From NCBI GenBank assembly GCA_964582985.1, contig CAZOUM010000033.1, positions 1 to 33,882 on the forward strand: a DNA stretch of 33,882 nucleotides. The letters are read 5' to 3'. This document shows positions 16,904 to 25,590 of the stretch, in pieces. The DNA is from CAZQYB01 sp964582985. Its GTDB lineage: Bacteria; Planctomycetota; Phycisphaerae; Sedimentisphaerales; Anaerobacaceae. Every line of letters begins with the position of its first letter. Position 1 is the first letter of the stretch. The position numbers were made by a program, and so were the translations under genes. Below the pieces are notes generated by a model. The model did not search any database and was not told the origin of the DNA. It was given only the letters and a program-made list of their open reading frames with translations.

Positions 16904-18088
16904 ATGACGACACAGGAGACAATTGATTTATTCGACAAGTACGTTATCGGCAATTACAAGCGTCTGCCGCGGGTCATCACCAAAGGCCAAGGCTGTTATT
17001 GTTTCGACGCCGATGGCAACAAGATACTTGATATGTTTCCCGGCTGGGCAGTTAGCGCGATAGGCCATTGTCACCCGAAGGTCATAGAAGCGATACGCAA
17101 GCAGGCCGGCGAACTTTTGCATATCGATAACACTTTTTATTCCGAGCCGCAGGGTAAGTTGGCGAAGCTTTTGAGCGAGCGGGCGTTCGGCGGCAAGTGC
17201 TTCTTCTGCAACAGTGGTGCCGAGGCCAACGAGGCGGCGTTTAAGCTGGCACGTCTTCACACCCCAGAGCAGAAGTACAAGTTTATTACCGCCAGGGGCA
17301 GCTTTCACGGGCGGACTTTCGCCAGTATGACGGCGACAGCCCAGCCAAAGCATCACGAAGGGTTATTGCCGCTGCTGCCGGGCTTTGTCTATGTTCCGTT
17401 TAATGATATTGCTGCGCTGGAAACAGCGTTTAGCGATGAAGTGGCAGCGGTTATGGTTGAGCCAATTCAGGGTGAGGGAGGCATAAATATCGCCACGGAG
17501 GAATATTTGCAGGCAATCCGGCGGCTTTGTGATGAAAATGGAGCGGTGATGATTTTAGATGAGGTCCAAACCGGAGTAGGCAGAACCGGAAAATGGTTCG
17601 CATACCAGCATTTTGATGTCGAGCCGGATATTATGACGATGGCAAAGGCACTCGGCGGAGGCGTGGCAATAGGGGCTATGATGGCCAAAGAAGAAGTGGC
17701 CGCCTCACTTGCCCCCGGCAAACATGCCAGTACCTTTGGCGGAAACGCCCTGGCCTGTGCGGCGGCCGTGGCAGTCATAGAGGCGATTGAAGAAGAGAAT
17801 CTTTTGGAAAATGCTGTGCAGCTTGGTCAATACACCAAAGATAAGCTCGAACAGCTAAAGCAGAAACATTTTATTATCGACAGTGTCCGCGGCGTCGGCT
17901 TGATGATAGGCGTTCAATTGACAAGCTCCGGCGTGGAAATAGCAGATAAATGTCTGGAACAAGGTCTGCGAATAAATTGCACGCAGGATACCGTGCTGCG
18001 GTTTATGCCGCCGATGATAGCCACCCGCAGCCATATTGACCAGGCTATTGATATCCTTGATTCTGTTTTGACAGAGAGTGCAAAATGA
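16904..18088 (+). CDS. argD: Acetylornithine aminotransferase
   Basis: 394 residues, class-III PLP aminotransferase. NSGAEANEAAFKLAR forms the cofactor phosphate site, and VEPIQGEGG and LDEVQTGVGRTG are diagnostic. The PLP lysine is K248 in MTMAKALGGG. The enzyme makes N-acetylornithine from the semialdehyde using glutamate and often doubles as a succinyldiaminopimelate aminotransferase in lysine synthesis. It lies 34 bases after argB, and its stop overlaps the argF start by four bases (ATGA), so the two are coupled. argC and argJ are absent from the window. Confidence 0.95.
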   Translation: MTTQETIDLFDKYVIGNYKRLPRVITKGQGCYCFDADGNKILDMFPGWAVSAIGHCHPKVIEAIRKQAGELLHIDNTFYSEPQGKLAKLLSERAFGGKCFFCNSGAEANEAAFKLARLHTPEQKYKFITARGSFHGRTFASMTATAQPKHHEGLLPLLPGFVYVPFNDIAALETAFSDEVAAVMVEPIQGEGGINIATEEYLQAIRRLCDENGAVMILDEVQTGVGRTGKWFAYQHFDVEPDIMTMAKALGGGVAIGAMMAKEEVAASLAPGKHASTFGGNALACAAAVAVIEAIEEENLLENAVQLGQYTKDKLEQLKQKHFIIDSVRGVGLMIGVQLTSSGVEIADKCLEQGLRINCTQDTVLRFMPPMIATRSHIDQAIDILDSVLTESAK

Positions 18089-18996
18089 AAGATTTTCTAT
18101 CAATAAATGATTATTCGCCCGAGCAGCTCAAGGAGCTACTCCGGGAAAGCAGCAGCCTAAAGCGCTTATATAATGGCGGCGGGAGGGATTTGTGTCTTGA
18201 AGGTAAAACTCTCGCAATGCTTTTCGAGAAGCCAAGCCTGCGGACCAGAATTAGCTTTGAGGTTGCGATGACGGACCTCGGCGGCAATGCAATTTACGTC
18301 AAGCCTGAGGACATCGGCGGACTTGGTAAGCGCGAGCCGATTAAGGATATTGCAAGGGTGCTGAGCAGATACGTAGACGGCATAATGGCACGGACGTTCG
18401 AACACAGCACTGTCACCGAGCTGGCGGAGTTCGCAGCGGTGCCGGTAATAAACGCTTTGACGGACTTATTACATCCCTGCCAGGCAATGGCTGATGTGCT
18501 TACTATCCAGGAGCATTGTGGCAAATTGGAAGGCGTAAAAATCGCGTTTATTGGTGACGGTAATAATGTGGCCCGCTCGCTCGCATTTGCCTGTGCAAAA
18601 CTCGGCATGAAAATGGTCATCGCTTCGCCTGCCGGTTACGAGCTCGATGCCGAATCGGTCAAGATGGCTAATCAAATTTCGGACAAGAGCGTCTCGCAAA
18701 CGAATGACCCCACCAAAGCCGTTGCTGATGTCAACATCATTTACACCGACACCTGGGTCAGTATGGGCCAGGAAGAAGAGAAGAAAAAACGCCGTGCGGA
18801 CTTCGCAGGTTTTGAGGTTAATGCCAAACTGCTCAAAGCCGCACCGGCTAATGCTAAGATTATGCATTGCTTGCCGGCTTATCGCGGCTTTGAAATCACC
18901 GATGAAGTTGCCGAATCGCCCAATTCGATAATATTCGACCAGGCTGAGAACCGCCTCCACTTCCAGCGAGCGCTCTTAAAAAAACTTATGAGCTGA
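18085..18996 (+). CDS. argF: Ornithine carbamoyltransferase
   Basis: 303 residues. The carbamoyl-phosphate loop is SLRTR (51-55; STRTR in many enzymes), followed by HPCQAMADVLT in the middle and HCLPAYRG (from H261), which carries the catalytic cysteine and closes over ornithine. It forms citrulline from ornithine and carbamoyl phosphate. The usual terminal arginine-rich tag LHFQRALL is present. The start overlaps argD by four bases. The stop codon shares its last base with the ATG of a DNA methyltransferase gene (TGATG), an unusual junction between a biosynthetic operon and an accessory gene. Confidence 0.96.
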   Translation: MKDFLSINDYSPEQLKELLRESSSLKRLYNGGGRDLCLEGKTLAMLFEKPSLRTRISFEVAMTDLGGNAIYVKPEDIGGLGKREPIKDIARVLSRYVDGIMARTFEHSTVTELAEFAAVPVINALTDLLHPCQAMADVLTIQEHCGKLEGVKIAFIGDGNNVARSLAFACAKLGMKMVIASPAGYELDAESVKMANQISDKSVSQTNDPTKAVADVNIIYTDTWVSMGQEEEKKKRRADFAGFEVNAKLLKAAPANAKIMHCLPAYRGFEITDEVAESPNSIIFDQAENRLHFQRALLKKLMS

Positions 18997-19979
18997 TGAA
19001 GACGAACCACAAAATAGTAATAGGGGATTCACGATGTATGACGGAGGTAGGGGACGAGTCCGTCCATCTGGTGATTACGTCTCCACCATACTGGCAACTC
19101 AAGGATTACGGAAACGGAAGCCAGATAGGCTTCAATGACAGCTATGAGGATTACATCAATAATCTGAATCTGGTTTGGAATGAGTGTCATCGAGTTTTAC
19201 ATAAGGGTTGTCGCTTGTGCGTTAACATAGGTGACCAATTTGCTCGCTCTGTCTACTACGGAAGGTACAAGGTAATTCCCATAAGGACAGAGATAATTAA
19301 GTTTTGCGAGACCGTTGGTTTTGACTATATGGGGGCAGTTATCTGGCAGAAGGTAACAACATGTAACACTACGGGTGGCGCGACAATAATGGGTTCATTT
19401 CCCCATCCGAGGAACGGCATCCTGAAGATTGATTACGAGTTCATTTTGATATTCAAGAAGCATGGTACTTCACCTAAGGTGGACAAAGAAATCAAAGAGA
19501 AGTCCAGGATGACGGTGGAGGAGTGGAACCAGTTCTTTACAGGCCATTGGAATATTCCGGGGGAAAAACAAGACAAGCACCTGGCAATGTTCCCTGAGGA
19601 GATACCCAAGCGTCTCATCAAAATGTTCAGTTTTGTAAATGATATGGTTCTTGACCCGTTTCTTGGCAGTGGCACTACCTCACTCGCGGCAAAAAAGCTT
19701 GGGAGAAACTCAATCGGTTATGAGATAAACCCTGAGTTCCTGCCGTTGATAAAGGAAAAATTGGGTATACGGCAAAGATTGATTTTTGAACACTCCGACT
19801 TTGAAGTAATCAGGCAGCAACTTCCAGAAGCAGACTACAAGGACAAGGTCGACCAGCTACCTTACATTTTCAAGGACCCTATCCAATTTGATAAGAAGAT
19901 TGACCCTAGAAAGGCACAGTTTGGCTCAAAAATTAGCAATCATAAATCTAAGGGAGCGAAAGATTATTCTGTCAAATAG
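18996..19979 (+). CDS. Type II DNA methyltransferase, beta class, likely N4-cytosine
   Basis: 327 residues. The catalytic motif IV TSPPYW (28-33) comes before the AdoMet-binding motif I DPFLGSGTT (220-228), the order of beta-class amino-methyltransferases. SPPY rather than DPPY favours N4-cytosine, though N6-adenine cannot be excluded. Between them lies the target-recognition region (about 90-200). It should protect host DNA from the nuclease encoded eight bases downstream. Its ATG overlaps the argF stop, so it may be translated from the arginine mRNA. Codon use is more AT-rich than argF, pointing to transfer. The recognition sequence is unknown. Confidence 0.92.
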   Translation: MKTNHKIVIGDSRCMTEVGDESVHLVITSPPYWQLKDYGNGSQIGFNDSYEDYINNLNLVWNECHRVLHKGCRLCVNIGDQFARSVYYGRYKVIPIRTEIIKFCETVGFDYMGAVIWQKVTTCNTTGGATIMGSFPHPRNGILKIDYEFILIFKKHGTSPKVDKEIKEKSRMTVEEWNQFFTGHWNIPGEKQDKHLAMFPEEIPKRLIKMFSFVNDMVLDPFLGSGTTSLAAKKLGRNSIGYEINPEFLPLIKEKLGIRQRLIFEHSDFEVIRQQLPEADYKDKVDQLPYIFKDPIQFDKKIDPRKAQFGSKISNHKSKGAKDYSVK

Positions 19980-19987
19980 ATGAAAAA

Positions 19988-21079
19988 ATGAATGCTCATA
20001 TTATTAATTGCGATGAAACCGAATTTTTTGATTCATTCCGGCCTAATGGATATCTTGGAGTTAAAGTTGGGGTTGGGGGCACAACTCCCCAGGCGCTTTC
20101 AAAAAGTTGCCGAACAATCTACAGTATGCAGGCAGATATGAAAACAATTCGCGTGGGTGATATCATATTTGTTCACGCAGGACAAAAGGTTTACGGTGCT
20201 TTTAAAGCTGCGACTGAGTTCCATGAGACTCCAGATACACCTCCGTATTTTTTGAGTAGGAATATTCATTATTATCCAAAACCAAATAACCCAAATAGTG
20301 GTTGGAAAGACAATGATTCCATCAGACCCAATGCCACCGGTTATTACCGTCACGTTGCAATAACACACTTTGTCGATAATCAGGGAAATAACTTGTGCTT
20401 TGAAAATGGTATCCAGTCTACAGAAGTTTTTGAGATCAAACGAAGAAGGAAAATTTGGTCAATCCCAGAACGTTGGAAATATACTGATACTGCACGAACC
20501 GTTCGTCCTTTGATGGCGGATGAATCCTTCGAACTACTTAAAATTATTCATAGGGCAAACGCAGACAATCCAAATAGGCTAACCGTAGAACCGGCAGACT
20601 TCAACAACTATTCACCAATCCAATTTATTTTAGATGGTCGTATTGTGACTAATGAAAAGATAATAGAAGGCTGGGTCCTCGAAAATATTGGAAGAAATTC
20701 CGATTTAGATGATGCTTTAGGCCCACTAAGTTCTTTCGGAAATAACATGCCCGCAGGGTATCTAAAATTCATGGACATATTTGGTTATCACCAATTAAGT
20801 ACCGGCATAAAGATATATAAAGTTATCGAGATCAAAAAGGATGCATGTTCTTTCCCGGCCGACGTCAACCAACTTATTGGCTATACTAATTGGGTGACAC
20901 AAAATATTGCCTCAGGAGACTATAAATCCGTCGAGGCTGCAATAATAGCGAAAAGTTTTGACGAAGATTGCATTAATTTCGTAGCAAATTTCAATACAAC
21001 CGGAAACAACATCAGATTGATTCGTTTCGATTACATACCTCCGAATTATGACACTCTTGATATACAAAGAGTAGTGTGA
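19988..21079 (+). CDS. Predicted restriction endonuclease: PUA/EVE-like N-terminus and PD-(D/E)XK C-terminus
   Basis: 363 residues, not matched to a named enzyme. The N-terminal half (about 1-150) has a GDIIFVHAGQKVYGAFKA strand pattern like PUA/EVE-type domains, which often read modified or flipped bases. The C-terminal half carries nuclease residues in the right order: D263, then E281-I-K283 in YKVIEIKKD, and a Q295-x3-Y299 pair, as in NucS/RecB-type PD-(D/E)XK folds. Placed eight bases after a methyltransferase, it is best read as its cognate endonuclease. The gene is clearly richer in A and T than the housekeeping genes around it, suggesting transfer. The specificity is unknown, and both domain calls are by eye. 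Confidence 0.7.
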   Translation: MNAHIINCDETEFFDSFRPNGYLGVKVGVGGTTPQALSKSCRTIYSMQADMKTIRVGDIIFVHAGQKVYGAFKAATEFHETPDTPPYFLSRNIHYYPKPNNPNSGWKDNDSIRPNATGYYRHVAITHFVDNQGNNLCFENGIQSTEVFEIKRRRKIWSIPERWKYTDTARTVRPLMADESFELLKIIHRANADNPNRLTVEPADFNNYSPIQFILDGRIVTNEKIIEGWVLENIGRNSDLDDALGPLSSFGNNMPAGYLKFMDIFGYHQLSTGIKIYKVIEIKKDACSFPADVNQLIGYTNWVTQNIASGDYKSVEAAIIAKSFDEDCINFVANFNTTGNNIRLIRFDYIPPNYDTLDIQRVV

Positions 21080-21098
21080 ATAGGTGCTTTGAGAGTAT

Positions 21099-21446
21099 AT
21101 GGGTGCCAAAAATAGGAAGATTCTCGTTGCCACTACAAATCCCGGCAAAATCGCGGAACTGAGAGCGTTGCTGGGTGACGATGTTGAATGGCTGAGCCTG
21201 TCGGATTTTGAGGGTGTTGCGGAAATTGAAGAAGACGGCGTAACCTTCGCTGAAAAACTTGAATTTATGAGGGCAGGAGCGGTCAAGGTCTGCTTAAAAG
21301 CAGGAACCGGAAGAAATCTGGGGCATAATACCCAATGCTATTCTGGTGTTTTTCAGAGAAATGGCGGTAGAAATCAAAATTCTTGTATCGTTTTGGGTTC
21401 TATCGCGTCATATTATATGTTGAGCGACCAAAATCGTGTGCTTTAA
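21099..21446 (+). pseudogene. 5' fragment of rdgB fused to repeat sequence
   Basis: Residues 7-52 match the intact RdgB encoded at 25591-26208 at 42 of 46 positions, including the substrate loop TTNPGK. Homology stops abruptly at about 21257, and the frame runs on through unrelated sequence to a stop at 21446. The lost part contains most of the catalytic core, so no pyrophosphatase can be made. The DNA of the two copies differs at roughly one base in five, mostly at silent sites, so this is not a recent tandem copy. The fusion begins with repeat A (21256-21312). Confidence 0.85.
21256..21312 (+). repeat. Repeat A, left of the transglutaminase gene
   Basis: This 57-base stretch matches 23656-23712 at about three quarters of positions without gaps; shared blocks include ACTTGAATTTATGA and CGGTCAAGGTC. 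In both copies one frame encodes LEFM-x4-VKV-x2-KAG. The two copies stand exactly 2400 bases apart and bracket the transglutaminase gene. Confidence 0.65.
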
Positions 21447-21522
21447 CTGTTTAACTGGGAAATTCCGACTTGAATTTCACGGAGTGAAAGTCACCAGTGA
21501 TGCCGGTTTAATGGAGAAAATT

Positions 21523-23637
21523 ATGCTTTTCAAGCGTTCAAATCGGAAATCCTATGTCTATGTGGACAGCGGTAGGACGTGCCTTGTGAGATTTATGACA
21601 CTTTCTATGTGCTTGGCCTGTCTCTTTGCCTCGTGCACTTACACAGGCGACGTACTCGACTCAGACGGCGATGGCCTTTCCGATTTCCAGGAGATTCACA
21701 AGTACCTCACTGACCCAGCGAGGCAGGATACCGACGGTGATGGCGTTCCGGATGGTGATTGGAATGAGCGACGAGAATACAGCTACTCGGTTCGTTCAAT
21801 TCTCCAGTTTATGCCGCCATTTGACAAAGCTGCCCTCAATGACGACTTTCAGGACGCCCGAGTTCTGGAAGAGAGGGACGATTACATTGAAGTGGAAGTC
21901 ATCCACTATCCTCTTAACACAGTTGGTGCATCGATTGACGCCAACCCCAATTGGCAAACCGATTACGTCGATATGACGCGATATTTAAAGCCCGGCATAA
22001 CTACCAACTGGGATGACAGGATGCGACGGGATTTGCTGGCCGAGTTAAAGGCGGATGGAATTATAATTAACAAGCTCGTCGATAAGGAAGTTGTCGAGAA
22101 GGTCTCCTCCTGGCTGATGAAGAAATCCCAGAATCTCGGTGGTGTCTTCACGACTTACTACATTCATTATCCCGACGGCAAGCCAAGTGTCTATCCCGGT
22201 CTGGGAGGTGCATTTGAGAGTGAGTTTAACAAGATTAAGGACAGTTGCGGCTGGACGAGCGACCAGCACTTCGACTATGAGCTGTTGGGCAGAGGCATGT
22301 TCCGCAACAAAACGTACGGCACATGTACATCTTTTGCTGTTTATATGACCACTGTGCTTCGGGCGGTTGGCATACCAACGCGAATGATTATTGTGATTCC
22401 GGCGGTGGACCCTTCTGATGATGGCCAAGTTGACCTTGTGCGAGAGCGAATTACTCACAACCAGGTTCGAGAGACTATGCTTGCTGGACTCAGCCGTTTG
22501 GGCAGAGGATTTGCAGCACATACGTTCAACGAGGTATATGTTGGCAACGGTTGGCATCGGTTGAACTACGGGAAGCTGGGCCAGCCAGTTCTTGACCGGC
22601 ATCTGTTCGGGCTGCACACTCACTTGTACACCTTCAATGATTTAGGTGAGGCTAACCTGGCGCCGACCTGGGGTAGGCGCTACGGCAGGGGCGAAAAATC
22701 TGCTGTTCTGAAGCACAACAATCCTTACACGGCCGTAACGTTATCGGATCTTTTTGGCTGCCACAGCAGTATCACCAACCCTGCTGTACCAGTAAAGGCA
22801 ATTAAAGGGCATGAGCATCTAACTATCAGCAAGGCTTATTGGTTTCATTCAAGCGAGAGGCCTGGCCTGATTCCAAGCGACGCTGTGCCGGACGATACTG
22901 ATGGTCACATTCTTTTCCATGTCGATGAGTGGTTCGGAGGTGAAGACATTGCCCAGTATAGATCTTTCTACAATGAGGTTGACAAAGGTTTCGTGCTTAA
23001 ATCAGAGGGCTATCCCGATTTGTATGCCTTTGCGGAACGGGGATACTGGGGCCAAGAATTCTACATAAGGGTACCTGAAAAAGAGTACACGAAGATGGAA
23101 GTAGGTGTTCCGTATACTGTTTGCCCTGTTAACTCGAACCCAAAAAAACAATGGAAAGTCAGCCAAGGAGTGACGATTCGCAAATTAAGGGAGTCTGGTC
23201 GATATAGGCCGCCCAACTCCTTGCCTAACATATTCATTATGAGCCCTTCTTGGCCACCATTTGATATATTTGGAGACATCAGAGGGATTGTCGAAGATGT
23301 CACATACAATAAAACCGGGCGTTACCACGAGAAGAAGTCTTATGATGATATTTTTATTGCCGGTATCCATAACCGAAAACCCGGTGACATCATCGTCTTA
23401 CTCTTTTCCCTCGACGCAGAGGAACGCATACCTGTGGAGTATGAAGACCTTTTGCCAAAGCCCTGGTCGGAAATTGAGGCGGGTCTGAAGCAGGGAGAAG
23501 CTGTGGAGCTGTCGGGCAAAGCCCGTGACATGAATATCATCCTGTTGGCGGCTCCGAAGCGGGGGCAACTCAAGCAGCTAATTGGGCAGACCAAGCTCCT
23601 GAAAAATTTGGAGAAGTACTCTCGAGGAGAAGACTAA
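21523..23637 (+). CDS. Transglutaminase-like lipoprotein with calcium-binding TSP3-type repeats
   Basis: 704 residues from the ATG at 21523, chosen because GGAG lies six bases upstream and the signal peptide then has normal length. The hydrophobic stretch MTLSMCLACLFAS ends at C38, a lipobox-like site. Two DxDxDG calcium loops follow (about 46-80: DSDGDGLSD and DTDGDGVPD). The transglutaminase-like core has C268 in YGTCTSFAVYMTTVLRAVGI and H333 in HTFNEVYVGNGWHRLNYG. The third position, usually Asp, is N348. The remaining 350 residues look beta-rich and unassigned. It is probably a surface protease or cross-linking-type enzyme, or a binding relative. It is flanked by repeats A and B. Confidence 0.75.
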   Translation: MLFKRSNRKSYVYVDSGRTCLVRFMTLSMCLACLFASCTYTGDVLDSDGDGLSDFQEIHKYLTDPARQDTDGDGVPDGDWNERREYSYSVRSILQFMPPFDKAALNDDFQDARVLEERDDYIEVEVIHYPLNTVGASIDANPNWQTDYVDMTRYLKPGITTNWDDRMRRDLLAELKADGIIINKLVDKEVVEKVSSWLMKKSQNLGGVFTTYYIHYPDGKPSVYPGLGGAFESEFNKIKDSCGWTSDQHFDYELLGRGMFRNKTYGTCTSFAVYMTTVLRAVGIPTRMIIVIPAVDPSDDGQVDLVRERITHNQVRETMLAGLSRLGRGFAAHTFNEVYVGNGWHRLNYGKLGQPVLDRHLFGLHTHLYTFNDLGEANLAPTWGRRYGRGEKSAVLKHNNPYTAVTLSDLFGCHSSITNPAVPVKAIKGHEHLTISKAYWFHSSERPGLIPSDAVPDDTDGHILFHVDEWFGGEDIAQYRSFYNEVDKGFVLKSEGYPDLYAFAERGYWGQEFYIRVPEKEYTKMEVGVPYTVCPVNSNPKKQWKVSQGVTIRKLRESGRYRPPNSLPNIFIMSPSWPPFDIFGDIRGIVEDVTYNKTGRYHEKKSYDDIFIAGIHNRKPGDIIVLLFSLDAEERIPVEYEDLLPKPWSEIEAGLKQGEAVELSGKARDMNIILLAAPKRGQLKQLIGQTKLLKNLEKYSRGED

Positions 23638-23759
23638 TGTCGAGAATTGCTAGAAGACTTGAATTTATGACAGGACGTTCGGTCAAGGTCCGTGCAAAAG
23701 CAGGAATTAGAAGCGATCCGGAATCTAAAAATCTGGACTTTCGTGTAAATCTGCAATAA
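23637..23759 (+). CDS. 40-residue ORF carrying repeat B, coupled to the transglutaminase gene
   Basis: The ATG overlaps the TAA of the upstream gene by one base (TAATG). The product begins MSRIARRLEFMTGRSVKV and ends NLDFRVNLQ. The segment LEFM-x4-VKV-x2-KAG recurs in the fused tail of the rdgB fragment. It is basic, has no known family, and may be the remnant of a larger repeated coding element, not a functional protein. Confidence 0.35.
   Translation: MSRIARRLEFMTGRSVKVRAKAGIRSDPESKNLDFRVNLQ
23656..23712 (+). repeat. Repeat B, right of the transglutaminase gene
   Basis: Diverged copy of repeat A in the same orientation. Further downstream (23826-23880) GGAGAAAATTATG and a CTGGGAAAT block resemble sequence just before the transglutaminase start (21450-21530), in a different order. 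Confidence 0.65.
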
Positions 23760-23922
23760 AACTACCTCGGAAAAGAAATTTCATGACCGTTCAGGGTGAT
23801 TTCGGCAAGATTATTGATGTGGTACGGAGAAAATTATGTTATTTAAGAGTTTATCTGGGAAATGTCAGCTTAAATCACCAGCGTCTTGAAGACTCAGGTC
23901 TAAGTTGAAAGAGATATAAATA
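23760..23922. other. Intergenic remnant between the repeat-B ORF and the thioredoxin-fold gene
   Basis: It contains GGAGAAAATTATG at 23826-23838, like the ribosome-binding/start region of the transglutaminase gene, but the frame it opens stops after about 17 codons. It looks like a decayed start region of a related gene. No terminator hairpin is seen. Confidence 0.4.
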
Positions 23923-25383
23923 ATGGCTGCCGTTAAGAAGTGTATTTTGCCATTCCTGCTGGTGTTATTGTGTATTGGTCTGCTCTATTGGGTCTTGGGT
24001 CAGCGAAGTAAAGGGCAAGCAGGAAGAGGACCCGGTGACTCTACTGCACATACCCCAGACAAGCTAATCGGAGAGCCCGCTCCCGAATTGCGAAAGATTA
24101 AGGGCTGGAAGAATGGGGGGCCAGTCAGGATATCCGATTTTCGTGGAAAATATGTTTTGCTTGATTTCTGGGGTTACTGGTGTGGCCCCTGTGTAACGGA
24201 AATGCCCACAATGATGGAATTGCATGACGTATTTTCTGATGAAGGCCTAGTCATCATCGCTGTACATGACGACTCTCTGAGCTCTATCGAGGAATTGGAT
24301 AGCAAATTAGAATGGCTGCGGCAGAAGTATTGGGGTGGACGCAGGTTACCTTTCCTGGTGGCTTTGGACGGAGGAGGCAATTCCGGAGCCCGTCACGGTG
24401 CCACGACAGCAGCTTATGGAATTGGAGGTTGGCCAACTAAAGTACTTATTGGGCCGAGTGGTAAGGTACTCGAAAAACGCTCTCGCATTACGCCGCCATT
24501 TCTGGATAAGCTTCGGCAACTACTTCTCGATGCTTCCCCTAGTAAGCCAGAGTGGAAAAATAGGTTTGATTTGGTTTATAGACTTGAGGCTGGTGAGACT
24601 CTGCGCTGGGTCAGGCCGCCGTTTATTCCGGAGCGAACCAAATTCTTCGCCCCTTTGCGCATCCGAAGTGACGTTTACGTGGGCATGAGTGAGCCTGTAG
24701 AATCTGACCATGTTCCTGAGAGCAATCTTTTTCTCTGGAATGGGCGAGAAGCAAAGGACTATTGGGCAAACCCAACGACCCTCGAAAGATTATTGAAGGC
24801 TCTTGGGCTTACAGCAAAAGAGATTCGGGGCCCATTTGAAGTGTTAGACCTCAAACTTTATGGCGATTGGATCCTTCGCAAAGAATCGACAACAGAAAGG
24901 CGACTCAAGGAATTGTCGCAAATTCTTAAACAGGAATTCAGTCAGTCTATTTCCTTTAGGAAGCAACGTATTGAAGAGCAAGTGGTTGTTGCCCATGGTC
25001 AACTGAATCTGCAGCCAATAAAACATAAAGAATGGGAAGCTCAAGCGTTGCGTCACTTTCCTGAGCTTCCTAAGAATTACCCCGTCTTCGTATATACCGA
25101 CAGCTTGGATGAGGCGCGATTTCGTATTTTATATTCTGACTCATATCTGTCCGGTCTTCTGCAATATCTCGAGAAGGTTCTACGTCAACCAATTGTTGAC
25201 GAAACAGAATCCTCCGACATTGTCGTGGGCTGGGCCATTCACAATTCAGTGAGAAGAGAAGCTGTGCTTGAGGACCCAACTATAGTTGACAGTCTATTGG
25301 AGAACCTTGCTAAACAGACTTCACTTGAATTCAGAAGGGAAAAGCGAGCGAGCTATGTTTGGGTAGTGAGCGGTCACGAATAG
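23923..25383 (+). CDS. Membrane-anchored TlpA/ResA-like thioredoxin-fold protein with an extra C-terminal domain
   Basis: 486 residues. N-terminal signal anchor (about 6-24, CILPFLLVLLCIGLLYWVLG). An AhpC/TSA-TlpA-type thioredoxin domain follows (about 45-205) with VLLDFWGYWCGPC, active-site cysteines C87 and C90, and the cis-proline region GGWPTKVLIG. It should face the periplasm and reduce or isomerise disulfides. The last 280 residues have no named family; they include a helix-strand region ending VWVVSGHE that resembles the small ring-building domains of some secretin-like or planctomycete-specific proteins, though weakly. The length is about twice that of ordinary TlpA proteins. It lies between repeat B and rdgB in the accessory stretch. 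Confidence 0.8.
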   Translation: MAAVKKCILPFLLVLLCIGLLYWVLGQRSKGQAGRGPGDSTAHTPDKLIGEPAPELRKIKGWKNGGPVRISDFRGKYVLLDFWGYWCGPCVTEMPTMMELHDVFSDEGLVIIAVHDDSLSSIEELDSKLEWLRQKYWGGRRLPFLVALDGGGNSGARHGATTAAYGIGGWPTKVLIGPSGKVLEKRSRITPPFLDKLRQLLLDASPSKPEWKNRFDLVYRLEAGETLRWVRPPFIPERTKFFAPLRIRSDVYVGMSEPVESDHVPESNLFLWNGREAKDYWANPTTLERLLKALGLTAKEIRGPFEVLDLKLYGDWILRKESTTERRLKELSQILKQEFSQSISFRKQRIEEQVVVAHGQLNLQPIKHKEWEAQALRHFPELPKNYPVFVYTDSLDEARFRILYSDSYLSGLLQYLEKVLRQPIVDETESSDIVVGWAIHNSVRREAVLEDPTIVDSLLENLAKQTSLEFRREKRASYVWVVSGHE

Positions 25384-25464
25384 AACAACAATCATATGAG
25401 AATAGAAGTGGGCTCGCTTTAGCCCGGCCCTACGTATTACAAACATGGGATTAAAGGCTTTTAT

Positions 25465-25566
25465 ATGGTCTCGATTAAAGAAGGAAACAAAAAGAAAATA
25501 CACAACTCCGATGTAATTCAGGAAATCCAAAAGGAAATGGAAGGACTGCGCAACTCAAAACTTTAA
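25465..25566 (+). CDS. Possible 33-residue ORF before rdgB
   Basis: MVSIKEGNKKKIHNSDVIQ is followed by a charged helix ending EGLRNSKL. The ribosome binding site is weak and there is no family match; a small hairpin (25410-25425) lies upstream. It could be the tail of a lost gene at the right border of the inserted segment. Confidence 0.25.
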   Translation: MVSIKEGNKKKIHNSDVIQEIQKEMEGLRNSKL

Positions 25567-25590
25567 TCTTTGCTCCAAGTACCAAAACCG

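Noticed and set aside
25410..25425. GGGCT/AGCCC hairpin after the thioredoxin-fold gene as terminator
   Set aside because: Only five pairs and no following T run.
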